Assembly: GCF_036373705.1 (NCBI RefSeq)
Contig: NC_089868.1
Span: 12,339,020-12,403,019 of the forward strand
DNA length: 64,000 nt
Reading direction: 5' to 3'
Origin: Amia ocellicauda
Taxonomy: Eukaryota; Chordata; Actinopteri; Amiiformes; Amiidae
The translations under genes and the position numbers were made by a program. Positions within the stretch are counted from its first letter, which is position 1. Each line of letters starts with the position of its first letter. Under the pieces are notes generated by a model, which made no database searches, was not told the origin of the DNA, and saw only the letters and a program-made list of their open reading frames with translations. Positions 1-12,287 of this stretch are shown here, piece by piece.

Positions 1-500
1 TTTTTAGAGTTTTATTTTTATTTTTTTACAGTGTAGATGGACATCATTTCACAACATTTCAGAATATTTAAGACTTAAAACATACGTTATAGTTAATATG
101 ACTAGCATATGCCCCAAAAATACTGGGCACTCCACACTACACACTATACCAGAGACACGATGGCCTCGACTCACAAATCATAAGAGATCTCTTAGTGAGT
201 GAGGATTGGAGTTCCTCTCAGACCACTGTCACACTATTTTGTTTTTAGAAACTAAAGGAAACCGAGATTTTCCAACCTTGAAACCAAAATGCTTATAAGA
301 AACCACACAGCAGACACTTTCACCCAGAGTGACTGGTTGCAACTAGGTGGTGAACTGTACATTAACAGCTAATGCTGCAAAGTCAGTTTTCAATCAATGG
401 GAGGGATGAGGGACAAGGAGGAGAGAAAACGAACTCAAGACGACACGCAGGGAGCACCTGGTAGAGTCGAGAGAGAACCTGTTCTGTGAGCCTCCTATTA
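1..500. other. no gene seen
   Basis: AT-rich sequence with no exon-like reading frame and no repeat that I recognise. The unique 3' flank shared with PKN-like copy 3 begins at about 500. Confidence 0.5.
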
Positions 501-1137
501 AAGTCTTGTCCTGAATCACAGGACAATACAATCAGCTGGTAGGATCCAGCACAGAGAAGCAGGTGTGCGGTTCAAGGAATACAAATATTGTGTCGACTGC
601 AGACTGCCACACAGTCCCTGCTTCTCACTCCTAGGAGGGTTTTTGATCGATGGTTACAATTATTGGCACTAATTTCTAGTTGAACTGCAGCAAATGAAAT
701 GCATAATAACCTGCATTTTCTCAGAAGAAATCAACTATTCTTGTTTTGTGTTAATAACTTATTTTTTCTTTTATACATGTGTAGAGCCAGAAATCAATCA
801 ATCTCTTGTATTGACTGCACCATTATAGTAATGTCTTGTTCTTGCTGTTATGATTGTTTATTCATAATGTAAATGATGATTAATTTGATTATGAAAAGTA
901 AATGCATGTCAAATGTCTTGTGATGTAATTAGTTCCTCCTAAAGATGTTTACTGCTCACATAGTATCTAATTTCCTGTTACTAGTTTTTCTCTGCATTTC
1001 CTCAAAACCCTGACGATCGTTGGTTTATTAAATAATTCTAAATCGGAGCTACTGAGTGTGTTGCTGGTTTTTTCTTCCCTACGTGTGTCTCGCTGGCCTG
1101 CACCTCACTAATCCAGGTGTGTGTCTGTTTTCTGTTT

Positions 1138-3023
1138 TTACGAGTGTCTGAAGGTTAACAGAAGTTCTCCTCCTCCTCCTCGGTGAGTCAGGACTGGTAT
1201 ATTTTCTGACACGTATGCGCTGCAGAAATTCCTGACATCCTTGTGCCCTCTGATGGTAGGGATGAAAGGAGGCTTCACCTTCCTTTCTAGCAGCCCATTC
1301 CAATCCACTCTCTGAAACAAGACAGAAGAATGAAAGGACGGTTATGATAAGGTGGTGCCACCTTCATGTAAACGGATGTTGTGCCCCAACTTACCGAGAA
1401 GTAGGGATGCTTCTTCACTTCTGCAGCATCCCCTTCACCTGACCCAAGGCGCTCGGCTGGATTTTTATTCAGAAGCTGCACATGATCCAGAACAAGAAGG
1501 AGAGAGAACGTTATTTTCCATTAATGTACTTCAAGTTGAAACGATGTTAAAAATAAGTTCCCGTAGTTGAAAGTAAAGTTGAGTGAGTTTGCGTTGTGGT
1601 TCGGAACCTCACTCCACTGCTACACAGTCACTGGGTATTGCTCCAATTCCATAACATTGACATTAACATTTAAGATACAGAGAGACAAACTGGAGGCAAG
1701 AACTTAAAGAACAACCCTGGCATACAGACCTCTTTCATTATGGAGGCGGCCTTTGAAGAGACGAACCAAGGATATCGCACTTCAGCCTCAACAATATTGC
1801 GAAACAACTGCTCTCCATCGTCACCGCGGAAAGGAGGCTACGGGCACAAGGAGAGAGGGATGAGAGCACATTAAAGGGATACTCCAGACCAGACCTTTGA
1901 ATATTCACATTCTGAGCCCAGGAATGCAAAAACCATACAGACACAAATATTGTATACTGCGCAACAAAATGGTAAATTCACACCTTAGACATGTCTTATT
2001 CATCGCTGCAATAACCGGAATCCTACCGAGAACCTAACCTGGTTAACAAAATGTCCTGAAGGGGTTGCCATCGTAACCTGGCAATAAAGGCATGTGCTTC
2101 CGGTTCTGTATGCAGGAGAGATCTATTTTTGGAACTATAAGATCTGATTTCAAATAGTCTAATTAAGTCATCAAGGCTTATGAATCCTAACTGGCCCTCG
2201 GTGGTATAGATTTAACTTTGCTTTGGTGACATTCAATGAAATGGTTTTAACCGTAATGGATCCACGAGAGGATTACGCTCTTACTTCAACAGTGGCCCTC
2301 TGCTCTCACTTTAATACTGCATTACCTTGTATTTTTCGAGGCACTTGTAGGAATTAATTGGCAATCCTCTTTTCATACATGACGCTGAGGCGAGACAAAA
2401 GACAGACAGCGTGTGAATATGCATTTAGAAACAGCACTGGTCAATAATTCTGCAGCTGCAACAAAGTGCCGACTTTACTGCAGAGTAAGAAAGTAAAAAA
2501 GTCAAAGAAGACCTTGCTAATGCAGTGCATTGGTGTATTCCATAAAAACACATGACTAGATTTATCCATCTTTGCTCTGCTTACAAATCTCTCTACATCA
2601 CCAAGGATTACGATATCTCCTTTTTTCAGCGCCTTGTTGGCCACATTTTCGGATCTGTCTTTGTCCTCAGCCAGCAGCACCTATTAGAGCAACACAGAAT
2701 CAAGATGGTCAAACTCCACTCTCAACCTTAGGATCTACATTCACAACACAAGCATTTAGTAACACATCCTTCCTAATGCTGCTTTTGTTAAAGGTTAAAA
2801 AGTGCAAGTAATTTCAAAATTGTCCACAGAGATTTCTTAGGAAACTAGTGTTGTGCAAATATTTATTCTCCACATTTCCTATTAAATTACTGATCGTTGG
2901 TTCTGCCCCACATTATATCCATGATGACTCTGATTACTGGGATTTACCTTCCCAAAAGTGCCATTCCCCAGCACGGCAACAGATTTATAGTCCTTGACAC
3001 CAGAACCCAGAAGCCGCTGCCCC
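1138..3023 (-). pseudogene. PKN-like kinase, copy 1 (decayed)
   Basis: This is a broken relative of the two PKN-like kinase genes further along. Recognisable exons, in gene order, are 2948-3023 (glycine loop LGNGTFGK), 2589-2680 (the VAIK-lysine exon, here reading VANK), a stub of the next exon at about 2360-2384, then 1730-1837, 1395-1475 and 1138-1311 (the AGC C-tail). The exons that should hold the rest of helix C, the catalytic loop, DFG and APE are absent. The GT donor after the VAIK exon is gone. The last exon has lost about 23 bases relative to copy 3, so the tail runs out of frame after PVLT. The 5' side is cut by a Tc1 element starting near 3067. The 3' flank (about 500-1140) matches 44571-46054, so copy 1 is closest to copy 3. 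No active kinase can be made. Confidence 0.85.
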
Positions 3024-3066
3024 CTGCAGAAGAGAGAGGGGGGAGAATAGTCAGTTGCAAAAATGA

Positions 3067-4097
3067 ATGTCTCACCCAAGATTTGACGGTACATGGCCCG
3101 TCCATCGTCCCTTTGATACGGTGCAGTTGTCCTGTCCCCTTAGCAGAAAAACACCCCCAAAGCATAATGTTTCCACCTCCATGTTTGACGGTGGGGATGG
3201 TGTTCTTGGGGTCATTCCTCCTCCTCCAAACACGGTGAGTTGAGTTGATGCCAAAGAGCTTGATTTTGGTCTCATCTGACCACAACACTTTCACCCAGTT
3301 CTCCTCTGAATCATTCAGATGTTCATTGGCAAACTTCAGACGGGCCTGTACATGTGCTTTCTTGAGCAGGGGGACCTGCGGGCGCTGCAGGATTTCAGTC
3401 CTTCACGGCGTAGTCTGTTACCAATTGTTTTCTTGGTGACTATGGTCCCAGCTGCCTTGAGATCATTAACAAGATCCTCCCGTGTAGTTCTGGGCTGATT
3501 CCTCACCATTCTCATGATCATTGAAACTCCATGAGGTGAGATCTTGCATGGAGCCCCAGAACGAGGGAGACTGACAGTTATTTTGTGTTTCTTCCATTTG
3601 CGAATAATCGCACCAACTGTTGTCACCTTCTCACCAAGCTGCTTGGCGATGGTCTTGTAGCCCATTCCAGCCTTGTGTAGGTCTACAATCTTGTCCCTGA
3701 TATCCTTGGACAGCTCTTTGTTCTTGGCCATGGTGGAGCGTTTGGAATCTGATTGATTGATTGCTTCTGTGGACACGTGTCTTTTATACAGGTAACGAGC
3801 TGAGATTAGGAGCACTCTCTTAAAGGGAGTGCTCCTAATCTCAGCTCGTTACCTGTATAAAAGACATCTGGGAGACAGAAATCTTGCTGATTGATAGGGG
3901 ATCAAATACTTATTTCCTTCATTAACATACAAATCAATTTATAACTTTTTTGAAATGCGTTTTTGTGGATTTTTTTGTTGTTATTCTGTCTCTCACTGTT
4001 AAAATACACCTACCATTAAAATTATAGACTGATCATTTCTTTGTCAGTGGGCAAACATACAAAATCAGCAGGGGCTCAAATACTTTTTTCCCTCACT
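3067..4097 (-). mobile_element. truncated Tc1-like transposon
   Basis: This is a Tc1/mariner element in minus orientation. A transposase start is visible at 3731 ([16 protein letters not shown]), followed by the paired helix-turn-helix DNA-binding region. A frameshift near 3340 leads to a second-frame stretch with WSDETK (first catalytic Asp) and the conserved motif IMLWGCF. The gene stops near 3067 before the second Asp and final catalytic residue, so the transposase is dead. The terminal inverted repeat side extends to about 4097 and ends in the usual fish Tc1 sequence reading, on the minus strand, AGTGAGGGAAAAAAGTATTT. A strong hairpin (about 3785-3865) lies 5' of the ORF. The truncated side is fused to intron sequence of kinase copy 1. 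Confidence 0.85.
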
Positions 4098-4816
4098 TTA
4101 TATATATATATATATAATTTATAATAACCATTCATTGTTTTAAACTCATGATTGCTATTGTTAAGGTACAGTGTATCAGGCACACCAGTGAATGCTTCCA
4201 GTAACGGATGAGACATTTCTGCAGGAGACGAGCGCTCGGGAAGGAAAACTTCACAGACACTGAAGTCTGTTCGTTTATCTTCGTTTATTGAAAGTTTCAC
4301 ACAGCCTTTTATACATTTACAAGCAGTATTTCAAAGGAGTTTGGGGGCACTCCCGAAACTGGATATCTTCTTGGCATATGTCCGGGGCAGTTCCGAGACA
4401 TGGGAAGCGATAATTAATAAGGTATTCTTTATAATTAGTTTAAGCAGGGAGGCGTTGATATCAATGACACAGGAAACAAAATTTCGTAAGGTTTTCTTTG
4501 TAATTAGTTCAGTTATGGAAGCGCTGGTACCAAGGACACACTGTACTAATAAGAACGTATTAATACATAATTTTGGTTCGTTACCCAAGGAATTTCCACG
4601 TCAGCAGAAATTGTTTCTGTCTGCCACACAGATAAGTCTGAGCAGAGAAATCATAATGTGAGCAGAGAAATCCTAATAAAAATAAGTTTTAACTAGTACC
4701 TTTCTGGAAAGTTTCTTATATTTTCTAACAGTTATACAGTGGGTATATACAGTACATAGGGGGCAATTTTACCCCAACAGCTATTAAGTGGTAGGTTGAT
4801 TAGATAATCATCTTAC
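4098..4816. other. LTR-like remnant and unassigned sequence
   Basis: On the minus strand about 4215-4325 reads TATAAAAG, then AATAAA about 25 bases later, then an ACGAGCGCTCGGG-type block, as in the R-U5 part of a retroviral-type LTR. The same GAGCGCTCGG word recurs at about 12790. No retroelement protein is left. From 4330 to 4816 I see nothing coding. The missing downstream CLCA exons are not here. Confidence 0.35.
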
Positions 4817-7608
4817 TTCAAAACCAGATTTAATATTCTTGTACCTCCACTAGCTCTTGTGGGCAGGGCTTTGACCAGTTCTTCCCAAGATGCATCATCA
4901 TGAACCAGAGTTAAATGTTTGATTATGCTACCAACACTATGGAATTGAACTATCCCATCCATGGACTGCTCTTCAACAACCTCTCTCAGGAAGAGTGAAG
5001 CAGCCTGTCTCAGCCGAGTTATTCTGTTATACTGTAGCTCAATGGAAAACATGGAAATAATAATACAGCGTTACATGACTCATACAACCTTGCAGATCAG
5101 TACACATGCACACACACAAAATACATAAATAAAACAGAAAATGTGTTAATAAATGTATGTTCTTTTTTTAATTGTTATAATTTATTTTAAAAAATTGATT
5201 AACATGGGGAAACATGCACAGGCAACATGTATGTGAAATAGATTACTGGATGTAGTTTCATACACATAACAACAAGTGTAGCTTTTGAATATTAATGTGC
5301 TAGAGATGATTACCCATATATTAATACATTCAAATTGGCAATGATTTAATTTACAGGACATTTGTTTACCCAGCTGGCCAGGATTTAAGTGCAATTGTTT
5401 TCAACACTGGTCCCCTCTTTCCAAAGGATTTTATTTGTCACCTTAAAATTATCAATTTGTAAAGATTTATTTAGCAGTTGTGTTGGTGAATTATGTAATT
5501 TAAAGGTAATTTGGTATAAACATCTAAACCCTTTTCAGCTCCCAGGGACCAGAGCTTCCACTGTCATATCACTTGCTAAATTGATTAATAACTAACTTAT
5601 TACAAACTACATTTATTCTAGTGTTTAGACATTCGTGATTTAGAGTGACCTGTACAATTAGCTGGATCAGGATCAGGGCTGTTTAAGCATCTCTGTAGCT
5701 TTATCGGAGAAATACGTAAGTGTGATAATGTCTGTGAAAACAACAAACAAAAAACCATGGTAGTATCTTAGTAGTATGTTGGATATATATGCTAATCTTA
5801 TGGCTAGTGTTTACTATGTTCTGTTTAAGACTTTGTCCATTGCCCTTGCAGGAGTTATATATTCTATGTAGGGTGTTTTGTAATCTCCTAGGTACATCTT
5901 ATTATCCTCCACTTATGATTTAGATATAGATACATCCGTCTCAGTGTTAATTGATTTCAATATTACAATAATGCTTTAAGGACTTACAATCATGCTTCCT
6001 GACACATCCAGCACCAAGCACATTTCTCTCTGTCCCTTCTGTAACACTGTGAACTGGGGTGCAGGAGGAGGGGTGACCAAAACACCAGAGTTCCTGAAGT
6101 CCTCAGAGCTGCCAATCACACTCCATACACTTCTGTAGTTGCACATTCTGTTCTGCATGTTCTGGGCTTCCGTGTTATGTCTTTTGTCATTACAGAATCC
6201 AGTTATCTATAAAATACAAGCATTAGTGTACCTGCAATTTCTATTCACGTCTGTGCTAAAATTTCAAATTGTACACTGGAGCAAACAGCTTTGAAAGTTT
6301 GTCCAGTTCGTTAGTTGTTGGGCATCTCTACTGGACTGACTGGGAAGGATAGAGAACACTGAGCTATACTAACCAAAGAGGAAGTAATAAATGTTAATTG
6401 AAAACAAGGAATGATATTGGACAGATATTTTGTTTCTTGAGGACTTGTCAAATATCACACATGTAGATTGGTATGAGAACATTTAAAACTTAGTTTTACT
6501 ACTTACAGCAGGCAGGCTCTTGATTATTTTCTGGGAAAAACTGGCAGGTTGTATTGGGTAACCAGTAGCTGGGTCAATGGAGCACTGCCGCACAGAATTG
6601 CCACAGGGGACACCTATGGTGCTTTTGAGATCTTTGAAACACCTGAAAAAATGTGCAATTTTTAAATATGAATTTCATATTTTAAATGGTAATTTATATG
6701 AATACCATAATAATTAAGAGCAAAACCATATCGAAAGCAAATAAATTATAAATTAGTCATGTTTTGAGTATCAAATTACTTACTATATTGGTTATTGTCA
6801 TGATTACCTTCGGGGGCACAGGAACAGGGGATCCCAGTGCAGTGCTGGATCGCGGGATGGTCGGACAGGTGTGGGTTGGGTACCAGCAAAGCAAGGCAAA
6901 CAAGGGCTGAACGAAGACAAGGTCGTGGTAACAGGTGTTGGTCGTGGGATCAACAGGCAAAGGCAAGACGGATTCGTGGTCGGGAAGACAGGCAGGAAGT
7001 CAAGGGAACACGGGAAATCCAAGGCACAAAGAGGACAGGGATACGTGACCAAGACTGGAACAGGCACTGGGACAAGGCTAGGGATTGCAGTTGGAACTGA
7101 CAACACTTCGCCCCGACGGAGGGAAGTGAGGGGATTATAAGGGAAGCAGGAACCAGGCTTGGGATGTGCAGGGCGAATGGGAACAGCGGGATAGAACAGG
7201 AGTGCACATGGGTGACCGGAATGTTAATAGACAGAGTGACGAGAGCAGGGAGAAGGCAGGGAAATGGCGGCCCCTAGTGGGGATAGAGGGGGAGCGCTAG
7301 GGGACCATGACAGCTATAGACTTATATAACTATTGCAATATTATGATGAATAGGAATGTAGTGTAATTAAAGTGTAATACTGTAATACAAATGTGTATGT
7401 TTCATTAATATATATAAACACAATCATTATTATGTATACATACAGTACATTAAACTATAATGTATTGAAGCTTTAACTAAAATAGTTTAAAATTACCTTG
7501 TTGCCTCAATCCGTTTCTCTTTTGATATGTAAAATGGCATTTGCTGGTTGTATTCATCATAGACCCCCATCTCAAATGAGCCCATTCGTGTATAAAGACA
7601 TGAAGACA
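4817..7608 (-). pseudogene. CLCA-type (calcium-activated chloride channel regulator) gene fragment
   Basis: Four consecutive exons match the CLCA family, secreted or membrane-bound zinc metalloproteases with a von Willebrand A domain that modulate TMEM16A chloride channels. The exons are 7497-7608, 6507-6642, 5988-6206 and 4817-5031, all with GT/AG borders and compatible phases. The first carries the CLCA protease signature HEWAHLRWG followed by VYDEYNQQ, but one G is missing between them, shifting the frame. The second and third hold the Cys-rich segment and lead into the VWA domain, whose MIDAS motif DVSGSM is intact. The fourth continues the VWA domain (RLRQAASLFLREVVEE) and ends near SGGTRI. 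The expected SGFE just before the donor at 4816 is in another frame, a second lesion. Exons for the signal peptide, early catalytic domain and everything after VWA are absent from both flanks. Confidence 0.83.
6796..7312 (-). mobile_element. solo LTR-like insertion in the CLCA intron
   Basis: A 517-base block starts TGTCATG and ends CATGACA, flanked by GTTAT and GCTAT, consistent with a slightly mutated 5-bp target duplication. It is G-rich on the plus strand, unlike its AT-rich surroundings, and has no coding capacity. It lies between CLCA exons 6507-6642 and 7497-7608. A related G-rich block ending in CATGACAG occurs at about 59516-59890. I infer a solo LTR; no internal region is present. 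Confidence 0.55.
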
Positions 7609-7612
7609 CTGT

Positions 7613-8280
7613 ATACACACTTCACCTATCTTACAATGTCATGTTAATATGGTAAACATTGTTTTATAGCACTCGAATAAACATTTACATTAATAAGCAA
7701 GTTGTTATTTTTCTTTAATGATATTTCGCTGGCAGGCTGAAAAGGATGGAATTTAGAAACAGGAAGAGGTCATGAACTATTACTCTCCAATTAAACACAT
7801 TGTTTCAGAGAATCGGTAGTTTAAGCATTTTTTTTTAAATAAAAACTTAAATAAATGCTAAATCTTTTTTAAGAATATATATTTATCATTTGATAATTTT
7901 TTTAGCAAAATAAATATATAGCTAGCATGCACATACAGTCCTGCCCATCTGGTGCAGGTCAGCCTCTCACAGCAGTGAGGGCGGTATTTCAGTAAACTGT
8001 ACAATTTGAGCTGCGTTTTAGTGCATCGTCGGGGCATCAAATTGTCCGACTCTGTTTTCGTGATGTGGTCTGAGTGGAGACTCTCTCCAAAGTAAAAAGC
8101 AAAAGCAGCCCAGTAAAAACTGAAAAAAAAAATCACAGAACTGGGGCAAGAAGGGTCAGGGCAGAGCTTTATATACTGTGAGTGGTCAGAGGACCAACAC
8201 GCCCAGGGTGTGAAGTAGTAAACTCACAGAGAGCAATTTCCCCCTTTGATAAGCTGGCACACAATCCCATCAGCATAATG
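7613..8280. other. no gene seen
   Basis: AT-rich sequence upstream of the CLCA fragment. I looked here for its 5' exons (signal peptide and start of the catalytic domain) and found none. Confidence 0.5.
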
Positions 8281-8550
8281 GCCTGGCTTCGTGTGTCCTC
8301 TTCACAGTGTCTGTGGCCTGGCTCAGTGTGTCCTCTTCACAGTGTCTGTGGCCTGGCTCAGTGTGTCCTCTTCACAGTGTCTGTGGCCTGGCTCAGTGTG
8401 TCCTCTTCACAGTGTGTCCTCTTCACAGTGTCTGTGGCCTGGCTCTGTGTGTCCTCTTCACAGTGTCTGTGGCCTGGCTCAGTGTGTCCTCTTCACAGTG
8501 TGTCCTCTTCACAGTGTCTGTGGCCTGGCTCAGTGTGTCCTCTTCACTCT
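8281..8550. repeat. 35-bp minisatellite, locus A
   Basis: About seven tandem copies of a 35-base unit beginning TGGCCTGGCTCAGTGTGTCC, with two shortened units that repeat only the TGTCCTCTTCACAG part. Because 35 is not a multiple of three, the array is open in all three plus frames. Those long ORFs are artefacts. The same unit and the same downstream flank recur at 28137-28950. Confidence 0.9.
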
Positions 8551-8760
8551 TTAGTTCAAAACACAAAGAAATGCATGTCATTAATCCACAGCAGCTAGCA
8601 GTGGACAAATGCAGAATGTATTGAAAGGAAGGAATGAGTGAACCTTGAATAAGATTTGAGCAGACGTTTGCAGTCGCCCTGGAAGCGCAATCCCTGCTCT
8701 GCCTCCCCGTCCGACTTGAAGAATGAGCCTCGGCCTCTGTGGAGCGATGAGGACAAGTAT
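8551..8760. repeat. duplicated flank of the 35-bp minisatellite
   Basis: About 210 bases next to the array closely match 28710-28933. They contain the words CACAGCAGCTAGCAGTGGAC and GATTTGAGCAGACGTTTGCA in the same order. Both strands can be read as an open frame, but differences between the two copies change the protein in either reading, so I do not call an exon. Confidence 0.7.
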
Positions 8761-9049
8761 GAAAAATAATTATTAAAGCTGTTATACAGTTAAATGGTTA
8801 GATTATGCCTTAACTTAGATATGTGCAATACCAAAAAAACTAAACGTTGACTTTTTATTGCACCAAAAACATGTAATTCTTTAACAAATTCGCCATCTTG
8901 GATTTTCTTTAATTATTAATTAAAAAGAAGTTTTAAAATGTACTAAAAGTAAACGTATAAATAACGACCACATTTATCATAGCACAAGACTCTTGTCTAA
9001 CATTTGGATGGGATAGTTGATGCATTTGTATCGATTTGTGTGAACTACA

Positions 9050-9478
9050 CATACATTGTCAAATGGTATGGCTCAGAGCATCTACAAAACTGCAGCTCAT
9101 GTGGGGTGTTCCCGGTCTGCGGTGGTCAGTACCTATCAAAAGTGGTCCAAGGAAGGAAAAGCGGTGAACCGACGAAATGGGCGGCCAAGGTTCATTGATG
9201 CACTTGGGGAGCAAAGGCTGGCCCATGTGGTCCGATCCAACAGACGAGTTACTGTAGCTCAAATTGCTGAAAAAGTTAATGCTGATTCTGATAGAAAGGT
9301 GTCAGAACACACAGTGCATCGCAGTATATTGACTGTGGGGCTGCGTAGCCGCACACCAGTCAGGGTGCCCATGCTGACCCCTGTCCACTGCTGAAAGCGC
9401 CTACAATGGGCATGTGAGCATCAGAACTGGACCACGGAGCAATGGAAGAAGGTGGCCTGGTCTGATGAATCTCGATAT
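9050..9478 (+). mobile_element. 5' part of a Tc1-like transposase
   Basis: The plus frame from about 9056 reads MAQSIYKTAAHVGCSRSAVV, then a helix-turn-helix/GRPR-like linker (NRRNGRPR) and a second HTH region, the typical Tc1 N-terminal DNA-binding half. A stop follows LTPVHC at 9392, after which the same frame continues as KRLQWACEHQNW and reaches AWSDES, the first catalytic Asp, before homology ends near 9478. The catalytic domain is otherwise missing. It is an inactive 5' fragment. Confidence 0.8.
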
Positions 9479-10850
9479 ATCATATGAAATGTAAATTTGT
9501 AAATTTGATATCTATATATCAACATTATTCAGCGTGAAGAATCCCCTTTTTAATTACTTGTAACAGAAATCAGACTGTAGAGTAGATTGAATCAAACACA
9601 GTCTTTAGTCAAGCTGCTTGGAGAAACGTAAAACACACACACACGCAGTTCTCTGTCCTTACTTCCCTAAAATCATAGAGCTTACATGATGTTATATACA
9701 TACTGCGCTATCCTGGACAGGGTGAGTTTGAACCAATAAGGGGGAGACAACTCCCTATCTTTTGATATCCTCACTATCTTCTTGATTAAGCTTAAAAACA
9801 ATGTTTTCTAGTTTATGCCCAAATATGGAGACATATGTAGCCATTTTGTTATTTATATTCCACACATATCTAACGCATGTCTAGATAGGCAAAGGGGGGT
9901 CGTGTGCCCATTTCCCCATCTTCTTGTGGTTTTACTAGAACATATGTTCTGTACTAAATTTGTATTGTGAGTCTGCAGAGAGATGCATCTGGTACAAACC
10001 GGTAGAAGCTGGTTTCATTATGTGCTCTTTGGTAACCTCATGTATGGACGAGGAATTCGGGGCCTCTTCAAGCTCAACATGTTTTTGTAACTAGACTACA
10101 ACTCCAAGTATGTATTGCTCTTGTTTAAATGGTTTGTTAAACCCAATTTCCAGGGTAATGACCCCCCCTGAATATTAGCCTTTTCACACTTCTTGGATAT
10201 CAAAACCAGATGTTTGGGAAGCAGGGTATCTTTAATTTCGGCATCTGTATTGACATGGATCCATCATGGCAGAGACACAAAGTAAGAGCTGTTGTAATGT
10301 AGCCAGGTGTAATACTAAACTAAAACAGATCTATCTGTGATTTCCCGATTTCCCAATTAGGGAACAACTTAAAAGAATATATCATATTGATCATCAGTTG
10401 AACTCCCTAGTTTCTGTGATCTGGTGTGAGTGAGGTAGCTTATTCTTCCTCATGCACCTGTAGCACTCGACTCTCGCTGCCGCATTGTGGGCACGGTTTC
10501 GTGTTTTGCCCACAACAAAAACAGGTTAAGCCACCTTTGACCAAGAATGTGTGAGGAGGCTAACTTTTTAGAATCTTAATGTTTATACCCAACTGTCAGA
10601 CTGGCAATAAACTAGTCGAACTATCAAAATAAGATGATCTGAATTGTCAAATTACAGTTGTGTAGGATCTTGATCATTGTCATGTAAAATATGAATTATT
10701 CATGATTTGAGAATTCAATTAAACTTATTAGGTATTATTACAGTATATTTGTATTAAAATAAATGTTACATTAAACCATATTAATATTATACTGTATGTA
10801 TTTGACTTTCTTCCATTAACCCACTTCTAGGTAACAGTACAGACAATACA
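9479..10850. other. LTR-like remnant, otherwise nothing seen
   Basis: On the minus strand about 9540-9710 shows a TATATAA box, a TAAAGACTGTGTTTGA stretch and the word GGGGATTCTTCA. The last recurs in the LTR-like block at 12690-12930. No coding sequence is recognisable between 9720 and 10850. Confidence 0.35.
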
Positions 10851-11340
10851 TCAAGTGAGGATCCTAAAGGATTGTAAAGGATCCGACAAGATTCTGTCAA
10901 GATTTTTATCTGTGAATCCAAGGAAGCAGGGTGTTGTAGGAGGGTTGTCTGAATGTGGCTTTACAAACAAGGCATCAGTACATAAGTACTTCCTAAATAC
11001 TAAATACTTACATAACATATTCAATGTGACTGAATTGTAGTTTGTTATTAGGCAAAAAAAATATTCTGGACAGGATTATGGCCAGGATCAATCACATCGC
11101 TGGGGAGTTTTTTCCAGATTGTGACGCCTCTCTGTGTGAAGAAGTGTCTCCTGTTTTCTGTCCGTGTGTCCCTGCTGATGTGGAAAAGCTCCTCTGGTTT
11201 GATGGTGAAAAGGTTCAGTTCCCTCAGTCTCTCAGTAGGACATTCCCTTCAGACCTGGAATAAGTCTGGCTGTTTTATTGACTGTTCCTTTCCTTTACCA
11301 CTGTTTATTATTTACGTGTGTTTCTTGATGTAATCGAATT
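10851..11340. other. possible old LINE/SINE fragment
   Basis: The stretch 11095-11265 (GTGTGAAGAAGTGTCTCCTG and following bases) has the look of a CR1/L2-type 3' end seen in vertebrate genomes. Frames are short and I cannot assign a protein. Confidence 0.25.
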
Positions 11341-12227
11341 ATTGAGTGCTGTGTGTTTTATCACTAACCATGGTCCTCTGCCCTTCGCCAAGCACCTGTC
11401 CCTGATCACAGGTGCCCCCCAAAGCTGGACTGCTCTCACCTGTTCTCTGGCCCTGTGAGAGGGAGCTGACCAGTGAAAAGGGGAATGGAGTCAGACGGAA
11501 AGGAGACACACTGGGTCCGCAGTCTGTGAGAAGCTGAGCGCAAGAGCCAGTCGAGACGCAGAAGAGCGCTGCAGGGGGAATGGCGCAAGCTGCAGCAATT
11601 GGTAATAGACTTGACTCCCTGTTCCTGTATCTATTTCCTGAGGTCCCCTACTAGTGTTCTTAATACAAGAACAGGGGGGAAAAAATCAGTCATTGAATAA
11701 AATGCACCTTTCTGGTTAATTTAGAGATTCAAAAGTAGTCAAGAAAGTTGTTGACTTTTAACTTGATATCACACTTCAGTGTTTGTTTTAAAAGCATCAA
11801 GTCTTTATTTGGCACAATCTGGCATTAAGAAAATGTGCTGAGGAGGGCCGCCCAGAGATGCACTCCAAGCAGTGGTGTCTGTTCACACAGGAGGGGTCCT
11901 CCAGTGCCCTGCACAGGTGGTCTGGCCCCAGGCGTGTGGTGCAGGAGGCGTGGCCATCCTCCGGGGGCAGGGTGCGGTGGCCGCATGTGGAACCATGTGC
12001 CGCAAGAGTGTGCCCTCTCCCTGACTGGGGTCTGCTGTGTGTGCACCTTGGGACGCAGGCAGGAGCCCAGTTGCCTGAGGGTGGACAGCGGGTCCATGAC
12101 AATTCATCCCGTGACAATTTGTCCCTGTCAATTCGCCCCCATCATTACATGTTCTCCACTTGATCATTTGTAACCAAATTATTGTAGAGCCATAGAACAC
12201 ATATATGTGTATATATACTAGGCAGGC

Positions 12228-12230
<3 letters not shown>
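11341..12230. other. GC-rich unassigned block
   Basis: The segment 11825-12100 is clearly richer in GC than its surroundings and open on both strands, but neither translation resembles a protein I know. It is followed at 12097-12145 by short repeats of the type CAATTCATCCC/CAATTTGTCCC that recur at 35520-35620. I take it as part of a transposable element and call no gene. Confidence 0.35.

Positions 12231-12233
<3 letters not shown>

Positions 12234-12286
<53 letters not shown>
12234..12286. repeat. (TA)n microsatellite
   Basis: Perfect alternating TA run of about 50 bases. Confidence 0.95.

Positions 12287-12287
<1 letters not shown>

Noticed and set aside
7858..8136. 92-residue minus-strand ORF upstream of the CLCA exons
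   Set aside because: I tested it as the missing CLCA signal-peptide exon, but it has no similarity to the CLCA N-terminus and no suitable donor.
11797..12173. Overlapping ORFs on both strands in a GC-rich block
   Set aside because: Open by composition only; no domain, splice context or codon preference distinguishes a strand.
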